NCBI GenBank assembly: GCA_946965045.2
Contig: OX337231.1
Coordinates: 868,001-932,000 of the forward strand
Origin: Epithemia pelagica
Lineage: Eukaryota > Bacillariophyta > Bacillariophyceae > Surirellales > Surirellaceae
Direction of reading: 5' to 3'
DNA: 64,000 nucleotides
The notes beneath the pieces are model-generated. The model saw only the letters and a program-made list of their open reading frames with translations. It did no database searches and was not told the DNA's origin. Below are positions 21,721 through 32,433 of the stretch, piece after piece. The first letter of the stretch is position 1, and each line of letters starts with the position of its first letter. Made by a program: the position numbers and the translations under genes.

Positions 21721-22222
21721 CATTGCTGCATTTGTATTTTTGCGTTATTCCCAGAGTACCTGAGACCTGAGTAGCTAGTAGCTAGGCCTAAGGCCTACGG
21801 CCTACTCCTACAAATACTCCTAGGAGTATTATTTACTCATACCCATCACAATCACCTAGAGAGTACATTATGTAACCTACTCCTAAACTTTTTCGGGACG
21901 TAATAGATTCCATTGTCGATCGAGGATCGAACCACATGTCTAAATCCAAGTCTCAGCCCATTTACGTCTATCTTCTTCTACTCCACCTGATAGCGGCCCC
22001 TGGTAGAGATAGCCTAAGGATTGCTTGAACAGAAAAGAAGGTTGGTCCAATTCCTCCTATTAGCTGAAGAACGCCATACTGGCTACCGATCCATGTCCAT
22101 CGGAGAAAGTATAGTCGATGGTCTCAGAAGCCAGTCACTTCGAAGTCTCATCCTTACATCTTGAAGACCAAAGGTGCCTACAAAAGGATGTTCCTCGTCA
22201 GGATAGATGATGGCTGTTGTGA
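21721..22222. other. Intergenic region with palindrome AATACTCCTAGGAGTATT
   Basis: 500 bp between the tandem array and the VDE 3' end. It carries a perfect 18-bp palindrome at 21813-21830 and further TACTCCTA copies at 21803 and 21878. No gene seen. Confidence 0.6.
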
Positions 22223-23506
22223 CTATTGATTATCCGCGGAAGATGTGGCTTGATTGATAATTTCTTGCTCAAATTCTTGAACGTTATTGTTGAGTTGTTG
22301 AAAGGCCTTCCGTGCCGAATCAACGCGATTTTCAAAGAACAGTCTTTGTGCCTTTGCCGAGTTGGCCGCATTACCTCGCACCAAGGTTGCTTGCGCTTGT
22401 AGTTGTCGCTCAGTTTGCAAGATTACCTTTCCTGCAAACTTTTCACGCAAAATTGTCCTCTGTTCCGAGGACAACTCGGCGGGGCAGGAGTTGTCGGTTA
22501 CAGTAAAATCTTTATCAAAGTCAAAGCCCACCTTTCGGGCTGCCTCCCGAAGACGCGGTAGCAAGGAGGTCGGCAAGGCCTTGTCGCGTGTGTACACCAC
22601 GACACCACCGTATCCATCCCACGCATCGTTACTCCCTCTGTAGTACACAAAGGCAAAGGGAGGCGTGTTGGTGGGGTTGTTATCATATTCATAGTCAATA
22701 ATCCACCAGTCATCCTTATAATGCAAATATTCATTGTCATGATTGATCAAGTGGGCCGGTTGTTCTGGGTCTTGATAAAACTCTTGAAGAGCATCGCGAG
22801 TGAAAAACTCGCCATCTGGTTCTTCGACGCGCCAGTTTAGTTTACCAAAGAATTTGCCGGGTTCTGTTTCAGTGAAAAAGTGCACTTGACATGGAAAGAT
22901 ATCAAACAGCTTATTTTGCCCCGCGGTAATGTACCATCGACCATTCCAAAGCTTCGTGTCAAGCTTTGGAACAACCACGCTATCTGCAGGTACTGGATAC
23001 GATCCATCGTCCTGTTGTTGAGGGACGCAGGACATGTCGGAGACGGCACACTTGTTGAAGTCTCCCACGATATCATTTTCCCACAGATTGCCACATTCAA
23101 TCTGACAATCAATCTCATCCGGGCGGTTGTTGCACGTGTTGATGCATACAACATTGGCGAGGCATTTCGGGTTGGCAATACACTTTCCCAGTGGCAAGGC
23201 GCAGTTTTGAAACAAACAAGAAACAACTGCTCCCGAATCAGTGGTGGCCAAGGAAGGAGCAGGTATTTGTGTCAATACCGAAGCTCCAATAGCCACTGCT
23301 ACAGCAGTCGACAATATCGACGCCTTGGCCTGATCTATCCAGTCAATTCCTCCAGTCTTCTGGGTTTTTGCTTCTTTCTTCACTTGGTTCATCTGGACAG
23401 TTGCCCTTTGCGACCGAAGTGGAGATTCGAATGGATTTTGCGGTATCCAGGCATGAGTAACGCATAGGGCGAGAGCGTGAATCAACGCTCTTGCCCAAGG
23501 TGCCAT
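22223..23506 (-). CDS. VDE: Violaxanthin/diadinoxanthin de-epoxidase (VDE family), thylakoid lumen
   Basis: Protein of 427 aa. VDE removes epoxide groups from violaxanthin or diadinoxanthin with ascorbate in the thylakoid lumen at low pH, switching on photoprotective quenching. Domains in order: plastid leader with a hydrophobic signal ending THA followed by WIPQ; a second hydrophobic lumen-targeting segment (ILSTAVAVAIGASVL...PSLA) at ~65-90; the Cys-rich domain (CLFQNCALPLGKCIANPKC, TCNNRPDE, CQIECG); the lipocalin domain (WYITAG, NHDNEYLHYKDDWWI, FVYYRGSNDAWDGYGG); and a C-terminal helical region that is Gln-rich, not strongly Glu-rich as in plant VDE. ATG 23506 is chosen for the signal. 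One motif reads FDIFPCQ where plant VDE, from memory, has FDAFDCQ, so a VDE-like paralogue (VDL) is not excluded. Divergent neighbour: ZEP. Confidence 0.9.
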   Translation of the reverse strand: MAPWARALIHALALCVTHAWIPQNPFESPLRSQRATVQMNQVKKEAKTQKTGGIDWIDQAKASILSTAVAVAIGASVLTQIPAPSLATTDSGAVVSCLFQNCALPLGKCIANPKCLANVVCINTCNNRPDEIDCQIECGNLWENDIVGDFNKCAVSDMSCVPQQQDDGSYPVPADSVVVPKLDTKLWNGRWYITAGQNKLFDIFPCQVHFFTETEPGKFFGKLNWRVEEPDGEFFTRDALQEFYQDPEQPAHLINHDNEYLHYKDDWWIIDYEYDNNPTNTPPFAFVYYRGSNDAWDGYGGVVVYTRDKALPTSLLPRLREAARKVGFDFDKDFTVTDNSCPAELSSEQRTILREKFAGKVILQTERQLQAQATLVRGNAANSAKAQRLFFENRVDSARKAFQQLNNNVQEFEQEIINQATSSADNQ

Positions 23507-23962
23507 GGTTGGTCTATTTTGTTGTTGATGATATGTTTTTCTCAACGAGACTTCTCCTTGAGGGGAACAACACCAGCTCTCTGACGATTCCTGTTTGCTG
23601 TTTGGTTTCTCTGTTTTGGAGATCTTTTCGGTGGATTCGATGTGGATGTCAACGTGCTCGTGACTCAGGACCCAAGACTGACGTAGGCGAGTCGGAGTCA
23701 GCGCGCCAGCCGATCCTTCCACTTTCTTTCATACGCCATGAATTATGCCCTTGTCACTTGTCACGTCTTCGCTTCGCCCTCTCTGGCCACGTCGGTCCAC
23801 GCATTGTGCAACCACAAGTCCACAATGATGGACAGATTCCTTCCGCCGGTCCGTGAAAGAGGTGGCATCTGGAACACCTTTTTCGAATTGGTGAGCTGGA
23901 TCAACTCTTGTGTGGCCATTGCTAACAATCAAGCTTATATCTGAGGCTAAAGGTCACCAACG
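23507..23962. promoter_or_regulatory. Shared divergent promoter region of VDE and ZEP
   Basis: 456 bp separate the two start codons, so both promoters and 5' UTRs must lie here and light-responsive elements may be shared. No specific factor-binding site can be named from sequence alone. Confidence 0.6.
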
Positions 23963-25709
23963 ATGCGTCTCCTTTGGTCCTCTTTGTACACGCTTTGGGC
24001 TCTCCCATCCGTGAGCGGTTTTGCGTCCTTGACGACACCAACATTGGTCGGTAACAGCCATGGCACCTCTACTTCTTTGCACATGTCAGCCGTGGCATCT
24101 CCCCCAGTAGGAGGTGATGTAGTCGAGGCACGACAAGACGAATTTGTGGATGCAATTTCGGAGGACAAGCCACTGAAGGTGGTGATTGCTGGAGCGGGAG
24201 TGGGAGGGTTGGCCTTGGCCAAGGTACTCACCAAAAATCCCAAAATGGATGTGACCGTCTTGGAAAGAACGGCTGCCTTTAAGCGTTTTGGAGGACCTAT
24301 TCAATTGGCTAGCAATGCCATGCAAGTTTTGTCAGAAATGGACGATGAAGTTTATCAAAAGATTCGATCCAAATTTACCGTGACAGGTGACAAGATGAAC
24401 GGCATCAAAGATGGGATTCGAACTGAGTGGTATGCGAAATTCGACTTGGCTGGTCCGGCTGAGAGTCGCAATATGCCCTATACTGGTGTGATTGATCGTC
24501 CTGATTTGCAAGAAATCTACCTAGACTGTCTCCCTGAGGGTGTTGTTCAAAATGGAAACGGCGTCGCTTCTTACGAAAAGAAAGCTGGCAGCAAGGGCGT
24601 GACCGTGACGACCGACTCAGGCGAAACCATGGATTGTGATGTTTTGATCGGCGCCGACGGTATCTGGTCGGCCGTTCGTAGTACCATGCGCAATGCACCC
24701 AAAAAGGGCGACGGCAGTGGAGCTTCCTATTCAGGATATACTGTCTTTGCTGGAGAGCTCAAGTATGACTCTCCCGACAATGGCCAAGTAGGATACAAGG
24801 TTTACATTGGACCAGGACAGGTACGTTGATCACTAGCATTTTCATGTGGTAAAAGTCGATGGAAACAAGCATGACCCTGACAGGAGTTTCCTTTAGTACT
24901 TTGTCATTACGGACATTGGAAACGGTAACTATCAGTGGTACGCGTTCTTGGCGCGTCCTCCTGACTCGGCTGCCACTACCGACATGCCAGACGGTACCTC
25001 TGCGTATTTGCAAGGTATCTTTACAGGCTGGTCACCAGAGATTCATGCAATCCTTCGTGTCACCCAAGAGCATGAAATTGAACAACGTGACTTGTACGAT
25101 CGGCCACCCTCTGCCCTCAAATCGTGGACAGATGGACCCGTGGCACTCTTGGGTGATGGTATTCACGCCATGATGCCAAATTTGGGACAGGGGGGTTGCC
25201 AGGCCATTGAAGATGCCTTTGTGATTGCTCAGGAACTTGAGAGCACGACAAAGCGTAGTCAGGTTTCGGCTAGTTTGAATCACTATCAACGAAGACGTTT
25301 GATTCGGTCGGCCGCAGTGCAGGGTTTGTCGCGCTTTGCGTCTGACATTATTATTCGTGGCTTTGATACACCAGCCAAGGTCTATTTTGACAAGGACGGC
25401 CAACTCAAATTTGAGAACTTTAACTATGCCGGAATTGTGACAAAAATGCTTCAGCCTGTCCTTCCTTTGTTCTTTATTGTGCAGTTCAACTTTTTGTACG
25501 ATGGATGGCGCAATGAAGGTGAAATCGATCTCAAGGCCACACTCGGCTTCTTGTTTATTGGCAGTTTGGTGCTCCTCCTTTTCATTGGAACAGAAGCCGC
25601 TGGTGTGGGACTCACATTTGGATTTGAGGCCCTATTGGGTGCCGAAGGATTGATTGACATTGAAGCCATTACAACGGCCATTCGAGAACTCATGAACACA
25701 ACAATGTAA
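23963..25709 (+). CDS. ZEP: Zeaxanthin epoxidase, plastid (2 exons)
   Basis: FAD monooxygenase that re-epoxidises zeaxanthin or diatoxanthin, opposing VDE. Exon 1 is 23963-24820, intron 24821-24896 (76 bp, GTACGT...TTTAG), exon 2 24897-25709; the product is 556 aa. The N-terminus is a signal ending VSG followed by FASL, a standard diatom plastid motif. The FAD-binding GAGVGG lies at 77-82 (VVIAGAGVGGLALAK); the DG motif is GADGIWSAVR; the second FAD motif is GDGIHAMMPNLGQGGCQAIEDA. After the catalytic domain come two hydrophobic segments (QPVLPLFFIVQFNFL; LGFLFIGSLVLLLFIGTEAAG), suggesting membrane attachment; the FHA domain found in plant ZEP is absent. Diatoms have several ZEPs; from memory some pair with VDE or VDL genes in Phaeodactylum, as here. 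Confidence 0.93.
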
Positions 25710-25988
25710 AACATGGAGATTTCATAGAAATCGGCTCAGTTGCCACCTCACCTCCAAATAAGTTTGGATGGTCTCCCTGTCGGATCAACTTACGCACTCT
25801 CCTGACGATACTACTAAAGGGATACACTTTTTCCGCTTACGAAGTTATGCTCTTTGGCAGTATCTAATCTGTAGCTAGAAACACACCAGATTTCGACTTT
25901 GTCTACCTCGTGAAGTACTCACTTCGAGACGTACATGGAGGATCCTGATACTAATTATGTTTTAAATTTGTGAAAAGGCTACTTTGCA

Positions 25989-28922
25989 TTACGCGGCGAC
26001 TGGGGTATTGAGTTTGTGAGCTGCTGCTTTCATTTCATCACTAATTTCCACAGAGTTGGCGGATTCCACAAATTCGGGCAATTCGTCAAAGTTGAGGTAT
26101 CGGTAGGTATCTTCGGCAGTTGTGTTAACTTGTTCCATGTACTTGAGATACTCTTCCACCGTGGGCAATTTGCCTTCAATACTGGCAATGGCAGCCAATT
26201 CCGCACTGGCCAAATAGACGTTAGCGCCTTGTCCCAATCGGTTCGGGAAATTGCGTGTACTGGTCGAGACCACAGTGCACCCCGGTGCAACACGTGCTTG
26301 GTTACCCATACACAAAGAGCATCCTGGCATTTCCGTACGAGCACCTGCCACTCCAAAAATGCTGTAGTATCCCTCTTCGACCAACTGTGCTTCGTCCATT
26401 TTGGTCGGAGGGGAAACCCACAAACGAGTGGGAATCGGCTTCTCGCACTTGTCCAACAACTTTCCAGCAGCCCGGAAGTGACCAATGTTTGTCATGCAGG
26501 ATCCAATAAAGACCTCGTCAATGTTGGCGCCGGCGACTTCGGATAAGAGGGCCGAAGCATCGGGGTCATTGGGTAAGGCCAAAACCGGTTCTTTCAGCTC
26601 ATTCAAATTGATATCAATAACTTCGGCATAATCCGCCTTTTCGTCTGCTTCCATAAGAACCGGATTGGCCAACCATTCTTCCATGCGAGCAATTCGGCGT
26701 TCCAGTGTCCTGGCATCTCCGTACCCTTCGGCAATCATCCATTTGAGCATCACGACATTGGAGTTGAGGTATTCAATAATGGGTTCCTTGTCCAGCTTGA
26801 TGGTACATCCAGCAGCTGATCGTTCCGCCGACGCATCGGACAACTCAAACGCTTGCTCGCATTTCAAGTGGGGAAGACCTTCAATTTCCAGGATTCGGCC
26901 AGAGAAGACATTCTTTTTGCCCTTCTTTTCGACGGTCAAGAGTCCTTGTTGAATGGCAGTGTAGGGAATCGCTTGCACCAAATCACGAAGGGTAATACCA
27001 GGTTGCATTTCTCCCGAAAATCGCACCAAAACGGATTCCGGCATATCCAGGGGCATAATACCAGTGGCGGCCGCGAAGGCGACCAATCCAGAACCAGCTG
27101 GAAAAGAGATACCCAGAGGAAAGCGAGTGTGCGAATCACCTCCGGTACCAACAGTATCTGGAAGCAACATACGGTTGAGCCAGGAATGGATGATACCATC
27201 ACCAGGACGGAGCGAAACACCTCCTCGTGTACGAATAAAGTCAGGCAGGGTATGATGCGTCACAACGTCAACGGGTTTGGGATACGCAGCGGTGTGGCAG
27301 AATGATTGCATCACGAGATCTGCACTGAATCCCAAACAAGCCAAGGAACGCAATTCGTCTCGAGTCATGGGACCGGTAGTATCTTGTGAACCAACAGTAG
27401 TCATGCGTGGTTCACAGTACTGTCCAGGGACAATGCCTTGTCCCTCTGGCAAACCACAGGCCTTACCCACCATCTTTTGAGCCAAGGTGTAGCCTGCCGG
27501 TGCCGACGAGCCTTCTGGCATGACGGGCATTCGGAATGTGTCCGAAATATCGGACCTTTGCCCCAAGGCTTCTCGAGCTTTGCTGGTCAATCCTCTTCCA
27601 ATAATCAAGGGAATGCGACCACCGGCTCGCACTTCATCCAGCAAAACATTGGTCTTGAGTTCAAAGCTGGTAATGACCTCACCGGTCGCATTGTTCTTGA
27701 TAACACCTTCGTGAGGGTACACATCAATGACATCACCCATGGCTAAATTACTGACATCGAGTTCAATAGGAAGAGCACCAGAATCTTCCATGGTATTGAA
27801 GAAAATTGGTGCAATCTTTCCACCCAAACACAAGCCTCCACTTTTGATGTTAGGAACGTAAGGGATGTCTTCTCCCATATACCAAAGCACAGAGTTTGTT
27901 GCTGACTTGCGGGAGGATCCTGTTCCAACGACATCTCCTACATACGCAAGGGGATGGCCCTTCTTTTGCAATTCTTCAATTTGTTTCAAGGGACCAATGG
28001 TACCTGGTGCAATGGGTTCAATCCCATCGCGAGGGTTCTTGAGCATGGCTACAGCATGCAGGGGAATGTCAGGGCGTGACCAGGCATCTTGCGCCGGTGA
28101 CAAGTCGTCCGTATTGGTTTCTCCGGTCACCTTAAAGACGGTCGCAGTCATTTTTTCGGGTACCGTTGGCTTCTTGAGGAACCACTCGGCGGCCGCCCAG
28201 GATTCCATCACCTTGGTAGCTGCTGCCACACCCTTTTTGTGCAATTCGTCTACGTCGTGAAAGGCATCAAAGACCAAAAGGGTATGCGAAAGTTGCTCGG
28301 CTGCCGTTTCGCTAATGTCGGTATCGGCATCGGCCAGGAGCTCTACCATGGTTGCCACATTGTATCCACCTTGCATGGTTCCCAACAATTCCACTGCGCG
28401 TTTTCTAGAAATGTAGGGCGTCGTTACTTCGTTTTTGGCAATGGCGGACAAAAAGGTTGCCTTGACATAGGCGGCTTCATCGACACCAGGAGGAACGCGA
28501 TGAGACAACAAGTGCAACAGTTCTTCTGCCGTGGCATCATCCTTGGGACCGGCTTTCAATTCATCAATCAGTTGAGACACATGCTCTGCCGACAACGGGG
28601 TGGGAGGGACACCAATGCCATCAGCTTCCTGTGCACGTGCATCGACAAGTTCTTGGTAGGATGCCAAAAACGGTGATGAACGAGAAGACGAAGCCGAATA
28701 CGACCGACGTTGAAATGTCAAAGGAGAATACGAATGAGACGCACTACTACTTGTTGTTGGGATATTGGTCGTGCTCTTGAAATATTTGTGACTGGAAAAA
28801 GTCCGAGAAGGAGTCGTATGGCGTGACTCTTCCAATGTGACAGCCGCAGCAGTGCGTGTGACCAAAGATCGCACCAGTGATCTTTGGGGAACGAGCTGAC
28901 GGTACAATGCTAACGAAGTCAT
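25989..28922 (-). CDS. acnB: Aconitate hydratase B, bacterial type, probably mitochondrial
   Basis: Protein of 977 aa encoded in one exon. It is of the bacterial AcnB type (bifunctional citrate/isocitrate and 2-methylisocitrate hydratase in bacteria), not the AcnA/IRP type of animals and plants. Residues ~1-85 are Ser/Arg-rich without acidic clusters, as in a mitochondrial transit peptide. Then follow the AcnB N-terminal HEAT-like domain (~86-240), the swivel domain (~240-430; [18 protein letters not shown]), and the catalytic domains. Iron-sulphur cysteines are in [18 protein letters not shown]-adjacent segments, with [15 protein letters not shown] and [11 protein letters not shown] giving the conserved Cys positions. 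It would catalyse citrate to isocitrate in the TCA cycle. Bacterial-type aconitase in diatom mitochondria fits what I recall of this group. Confidence 0.93.
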   Translation of the reverse strand: MTSLALYRQLVPQRSLVRSLVTRTAAAVTLEESRHTTPSRTFSSHKYFKSTTNIPTTSSSASHSYSPLTFQRRSYSASSSRSSPFLASYQELVDARAQEADGIGVPPTPLSAEHVSQLIDELKAGPKDDATAEELLHLLSHRVPPGVDEAAYVKATFLSAIAKNEVTTPYISRKRAVELLGTMQGGYNVATMVELLADADTDISETAAEQLSHTLLVFDAFHDVDELHKKGVAAATKVMESWAAAEWFLKKPTVPEKMTATVFKVTGETNTDDLSPAQDAWSRPDIPLHAVAMLKNPRDGIEPIAPGTIGPLKQIEELQKKGHPLAYVGDVVGTGSSRKSATNSVLWYMGEDIPYVPNIKSGGLCLGGKIAPIFFNTMEDSGALPIELDVSNLAMGDVIDVYPHEGVIKNNATGEVITSFELKTNVLLDEVRAGGRIPLIIGRGLTSKAREALGQRSDISDTFRMPVMPEGSSAPAGYTLAQKMVGKACGLPEGQGIVPGQYCEPRMTTVGSQDTTGPMTRDELRSLACLGFSADLVMQSFCHTAAYPKPVDVVTHHTLPDFIRTRGGVSLRPGDGIIHSWLNRMLLPDTVGTGGDSHTRFPLGISFPAGSGLVAFAAATGIMPLDMPESVLVRFSGEMQPGITLRDLVQAIPYTAIQQGLLTVEKKGKKNVFSGRILEIEGLPHLKCEQAFELSDASAERSAAGCTIKLDKEPIIEYLNSNVVMLKWMIAEGYGDARTLERRIARMEEWLANPVLMEADEKADYAEVIDINLNELKEPVLALPNDPDASALLSEVAGANIDEVFIGSCMTNIGHFRAAGKLLDKCEKPIPTRLWVSPPTKMDEAQLVEEGYYSIFGVAGARTEMPGCSLCMGNQARVAPGCTVVSTSTRNFPNRLGQGANVYLASAELAAIASIEGKLPTVEEYLKYMEQVNTTAEDTYRYLNFDELPEFVESANSVEISDEMKAAAHKLNTPVAA

Positions 28923-29703
28923 GTCGGTTCGAAATCAAGTCCTCTTTGTATGAGGTCGTTGAGACAATGTCTGGAGAAAAGTGAAACCTTTCTCTTGTAG
29001 AGATCGTCGTCAATCGTCAAACCCTCGCTTGAACGTTGAACTCTTCTTGTCCAATCGTCTCGCGTGATGCGGTCGTTTTGTGATGCCCTTTCCCTTGTTG
29101 CCCTTTGTATTTCCGATTTGCCGTTGGAGTTTTCTTTCGACCAATCCGATCTCACCAATCATGTCGCAGCGATACGAAACTGCATCTTGCATTTTCTTCT
29201 TTGTGTTCTTCCACGGAACGCGACCGGCCTCGCAGATAGATCGCTTCAGACTGACGTGTGCCCGCACCGCTTCCATCAATTCCGCTTTGTTAAAGATGGG
29301 AGGGACAATGAACAATGAAACATCCAAGATCATGAATTGCCAGAACACCGCTCTTTGGTCATGTATCCACCACACACCCATTGGATGAGCCATACATATC
29401 TAGTTGCAGCATCTCAATGTTTACCTTGTCAATTACGAGCAGAAACAGTTTCTTCCAAGTCACCCGAAAGGTGTTCTCCTAGTAGATAAACGCGATAGTG
29501 TTGTCATTTTCGGAACAACACATTTCATATCGGACTGTAGTATAGCAATCTCATGCCTCCTGAGCCTACGAGTTCACACCGCAAAGATGGGAGTGTGGAA
29601 GAGGTAAAACTATTATACGCGTGACGCTTTGACAATCTCTACATCATTTAGCATCCATCCATCTCCATGACTCTTAGTATTGAGGAAGCTGTAATCCCAA
29701 AAT
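28923..29703. other. Intergenic region upstream of aconitase B
   Basis: About 780 bp between the aconitase start and the PsbU 3' end. Short open frames on both strands (29010-29393) have no domain or signal features; not called. Confidence 0.5.
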
Positions 29704-30468
29704 TTAACGGTACCTGAAAGAAACAAACAGAGTTAGTGACACAATTTACGGACATCATTCCAGTGCTTTCCCTCAGAGAACTTACAATCCGTTGTTGATG
29801 CGGTCAATGACGTAGTCAGCCTGGGGAGCTTGGGCGGTGAAGCGAGATTCGTATTTCTTGATCAAGTCCTTTTCTGCGCCCGAGAGCCCTGGGATGCTGT
29901 AAAGGTCGCCAACACTCTTGTATGGTCCGTTGCTGGCAATCTTTCCGGCAACAGTGGGGTAAAGACCGGGCATCTTCAAGTACACACGGACATTTGCGTT
30001 GTTAATGTCTACAACTTCGCTTCCTCCCAAAAGACCAACATTGTCGTAATCACGGATGGCGTTGGCGGTCAATGGAGTGGCAGCCACAAAAGCAGCGGCG
30101 GCGGCACTGGCCAAGAACTCACGGCGCTCGGCGGCAATGGCGGTGGAAACACGTTCCGCGGAGGGAGTGACAAAAGCCGAAACGGCACTATAAAATTGTA
30201 GATCAAATACAAAGACTTTCAGTGAGAAAAAATCGTTTGAGCCATGCGCTGAAACGACGTTCAGAAATCGCGAACCATGTGTCATCCGCATTCGGGAAAG
30301 CACACATGGGAGCACACCGGAATCCAGAGGGGCCAAACTGCAGAGCCCATTCACCTCGACTAACTTGGCTGTAACAACAGCATCGGTTATGTCGCGTATT
30401 CCCAAATACAGACAAGCGAATTTGTCGTTCACTTACGAAAGGAGGGCGGCCAAGATAGCGAGCTTCAT
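29704..30468 (-). CDS. psbU: PsbU, photosystem II 12-kDa extrinsic protein (3 exons)
   Basis: Lumenal subunit that stabilises the oxygen-evolving complex in cyanobacteria, red algae and red-lineage plastids. Three exons: 30437-30468 (32 nt), 29786-30187, and 29704-29713 (10 nt). Introns are 30188-30436 (249 bp, GTAAGT...ATAG) and 29714-29785 (72 bp, GTAAGT...TTCAG). The product is 147 aa. The first splice joins MKLAILAALLS to AVSAFVTP, forming a signal peptide with the ASA-F plastid cleavage motif. A second hydrophobic stretch after RRE, ending LTANA, is the thylakoid transfer signal. The mature domain has the helix-hairpin-helix-type fold signature (MPGLYPTVAGKIASNGPY, YSIPGLSGAEKDLIKKY). 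Without the last micro-exon the frame would stop at NNGL; with it the protein ends NNGLYR, matching the family's usual end. Confidence 0.93.
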
Positions 30469-31192
30469 GGTGATAGACTTGGTTTGATGGTCGATGGAGA
30501 AAACGCAGTTTGAACTGACGCGTGATTGGGGTCCAAAAGATACACCCTCAACACACACCCAAAGGGAATGTGGTCCCGGGTCTGTTGGGTCACGGATTGA
30601 AAATCGGTCGCATATGGCGATACCCCACATAGAGCTATCTATCGCAGCTGAGCTAGGAGTATCTTCTTACTTCTCCGCCCTAGGAGTTCGCGCACCAGTC
30701 AACAACATACTACTCCTAGGAGTAGAAGCCTATCATCAAAATTCCCGTCCACGATGAAACCACATCTGCTCCTAAGAGCAATATTTGAAACTCGAGTTTC
30801 CATATAATGGTCTGATGCATGTCCCTAAGACAATCGTAGGCCGTAGAATTATTTTCTTTTACCTACAGGTAGAGATGGCAGGCATTTGATCTACGGTAAA
30901 CAGACAGGAGCGTGCTAGGACCAACCTTTCATTACTACCTCCCACAAATTAATGCCGAGCACACCTCTTCACATAGCAGCCCATGTTCCATTTTCGTAAA
31001 ATCATCAGGTCTGAAAACCCAGGGTGTGTCAAAAACATGAATATATGGATAACACACTAGCATCATTGCCCTTACTCGATATGTGATTGGTAGCCGTGCA
31101 ATTTTTGCGTATTGAGAAAGCACATGATTCGGCATGAAAAACATCAGAGTTCTATTGTAATCTATTGTATGATGGTCAAGGAGTCGAAAAGA
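30469..31192. other. Intergenic region with palindromic TACTCCTAGGAGTA
   Basis: PsbU promoter side and the 3' flank of a decayed TPR gene. It holds a perfect 14-bp palindrome at 30711-30724 and another TAGGAGTA at 30654. No gene supported. Confidence 0.5.
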
Positions 31193-31482
31193 GAAGGAAG
31201 CCCCTCCGTGGTCACGTTTAGTCCTGCATGTGGGACTATATTTTCTGCAGACTGACAATGCACCGCTCTGGGTACAGTCGAACAGGGTGCGACGGAGATG
31301 GCGATGAATAAGATACCGTATCCGCAGTACGCTTTCCGCTTCGAAGGAAGCCTCACCGTCGTTCTGTTTAGTCCTGCATGTAGGACTATCTTCTTTGCAG
31401 TCTAGCAATACAACGGTCTGTACACAAACAAACGGGATGTGATGGAGATGGAGAACATATCCGGAGTACGCCTTCTGCTTCG
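31193..31482. repeat. Imperfect tandem duplication of about 150 bp
   Basis: Segments 31193-31342 and 31343-31482 are diverged direct repeats; shared blocks include TTTAGTCCTGCATGT, GGACTAT and CGGAGTACGC/CGCAGTACGC-like ends. In the minus frame they encode repeated 'EAEGVLRI' / 'EAESVLRI' starts, so the TPR gene's 3' end has been duplicated and then decayed. Confidence 0.75.
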
Positions 31483-31859
31483 AGATATAGTTCGAGGGCA
31501 TGTTCAGATTCACCAATTCGCTCGTAGCATAGCGCAAGATCATTCAACGTTGCTGCCAGTTCGACGCTAGGTGTTGAAAGCCGCTGAATTACAAGTGCTT
31601 CTTTCTGGCACTTGATAGCCTCTTCTGGATCGGCTTGGATGTGTAGGCGAATAAGACCAAGAGAATTCCAGGCTTCCGCAACTTTCAAGTGATAAGGACC
31701 AAACTCTTCGGTGAAGCGAGTCAAATCCGCCAAGACTTGTGCAAGAAGAATGGGTTGCCTAGCAGAAAGGGTTTCAAATTCATCAGTTGCATGCCCTGGC
31801 TTCGTGATAAGCTGGCTTTCATCCGTCGATGAAACTGTGTTGAACATGATAACCATCAT
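31386..31859 (-). pseudogene. TPR (kinesin-light-chain type) protein fragment, probably decayed
   Basis: 157-codon frame from the ATG at 31859. Residues ~55-140 contain at least two tetratricopeptide motifs (KVAEAWNSLGLIRL...PEEAIKCQKEAL; ELAATLNDLALCYERIGESEHALELYLEAEG), and it ends HPVCLCTDRCIARLQRR, which looks like the natural C-terminus of such proteins. TPR proteins of this type normally carry many more repeats; compare the 697-aa protein at 47897. Immediately downstream the 3' end is repeated (31193-31342) but frameshifted. It may be a short expressed gene or a truncated copy; I favour a remnant. Confidence 0.55.
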
Positions 31860-32433
31860 TATTTGTGTGTTCCGCAAAAATTGGAGAACTCTTGTTCATC
31901 TTCCTGACTGACTGTCGATAGGAGAGTTGGTCCAACGCAGAAAAAGATGACGGAAGTTTCAACCCCAGGAGTACTCGGTACTCTCATTAACAGTCGTAAT
32001 TCGCGTAATTCGTACGCGCCTCCTGCCTCCTGACGAGTACGAGTATTAATAATTAATAGGATGAATGATGATATCTATGATCGAAATATCAATTATGGGC
32101 AAGAAGACGAAGCCTTGATCGAGGTTGAAGGTCTAATGTCGTAGTTCAAGGTTCAATGCCTGAGTCCTGAGTCCTGATTCTCTTCTTGGAGAGCGGTGAG
32201 CGGTGAGCACGTAACTCGGGACGAAAAAACGTAGGAGTGATCCTAGGCGGGCTAGGAGAAGTGTGAACAATCTAGAAGTAGGGAGTCGAGTTTATTCTTT
32301 TCCCTTTTCCCTCTCCCGTCCTCCCAACTAAAAATGTTTGCAAGAGGACCATTCCAAAACGAATCGGTCTTAACACTGGGTACCGACGACTTTCGAGGTT
32401 TCTATGATGTTGTGTTGAATTCTGATTCCCTCG
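31860..32433. other. Intergenic region
   Basis: Lies between the TPR fragment and the MCM6 3' end. It shows low-complexity tracts (GTCCTGAGTCCTGATTC, GAGCGGTGAGCGGTGAGC) and no supported gene. Confidence 0.5.
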
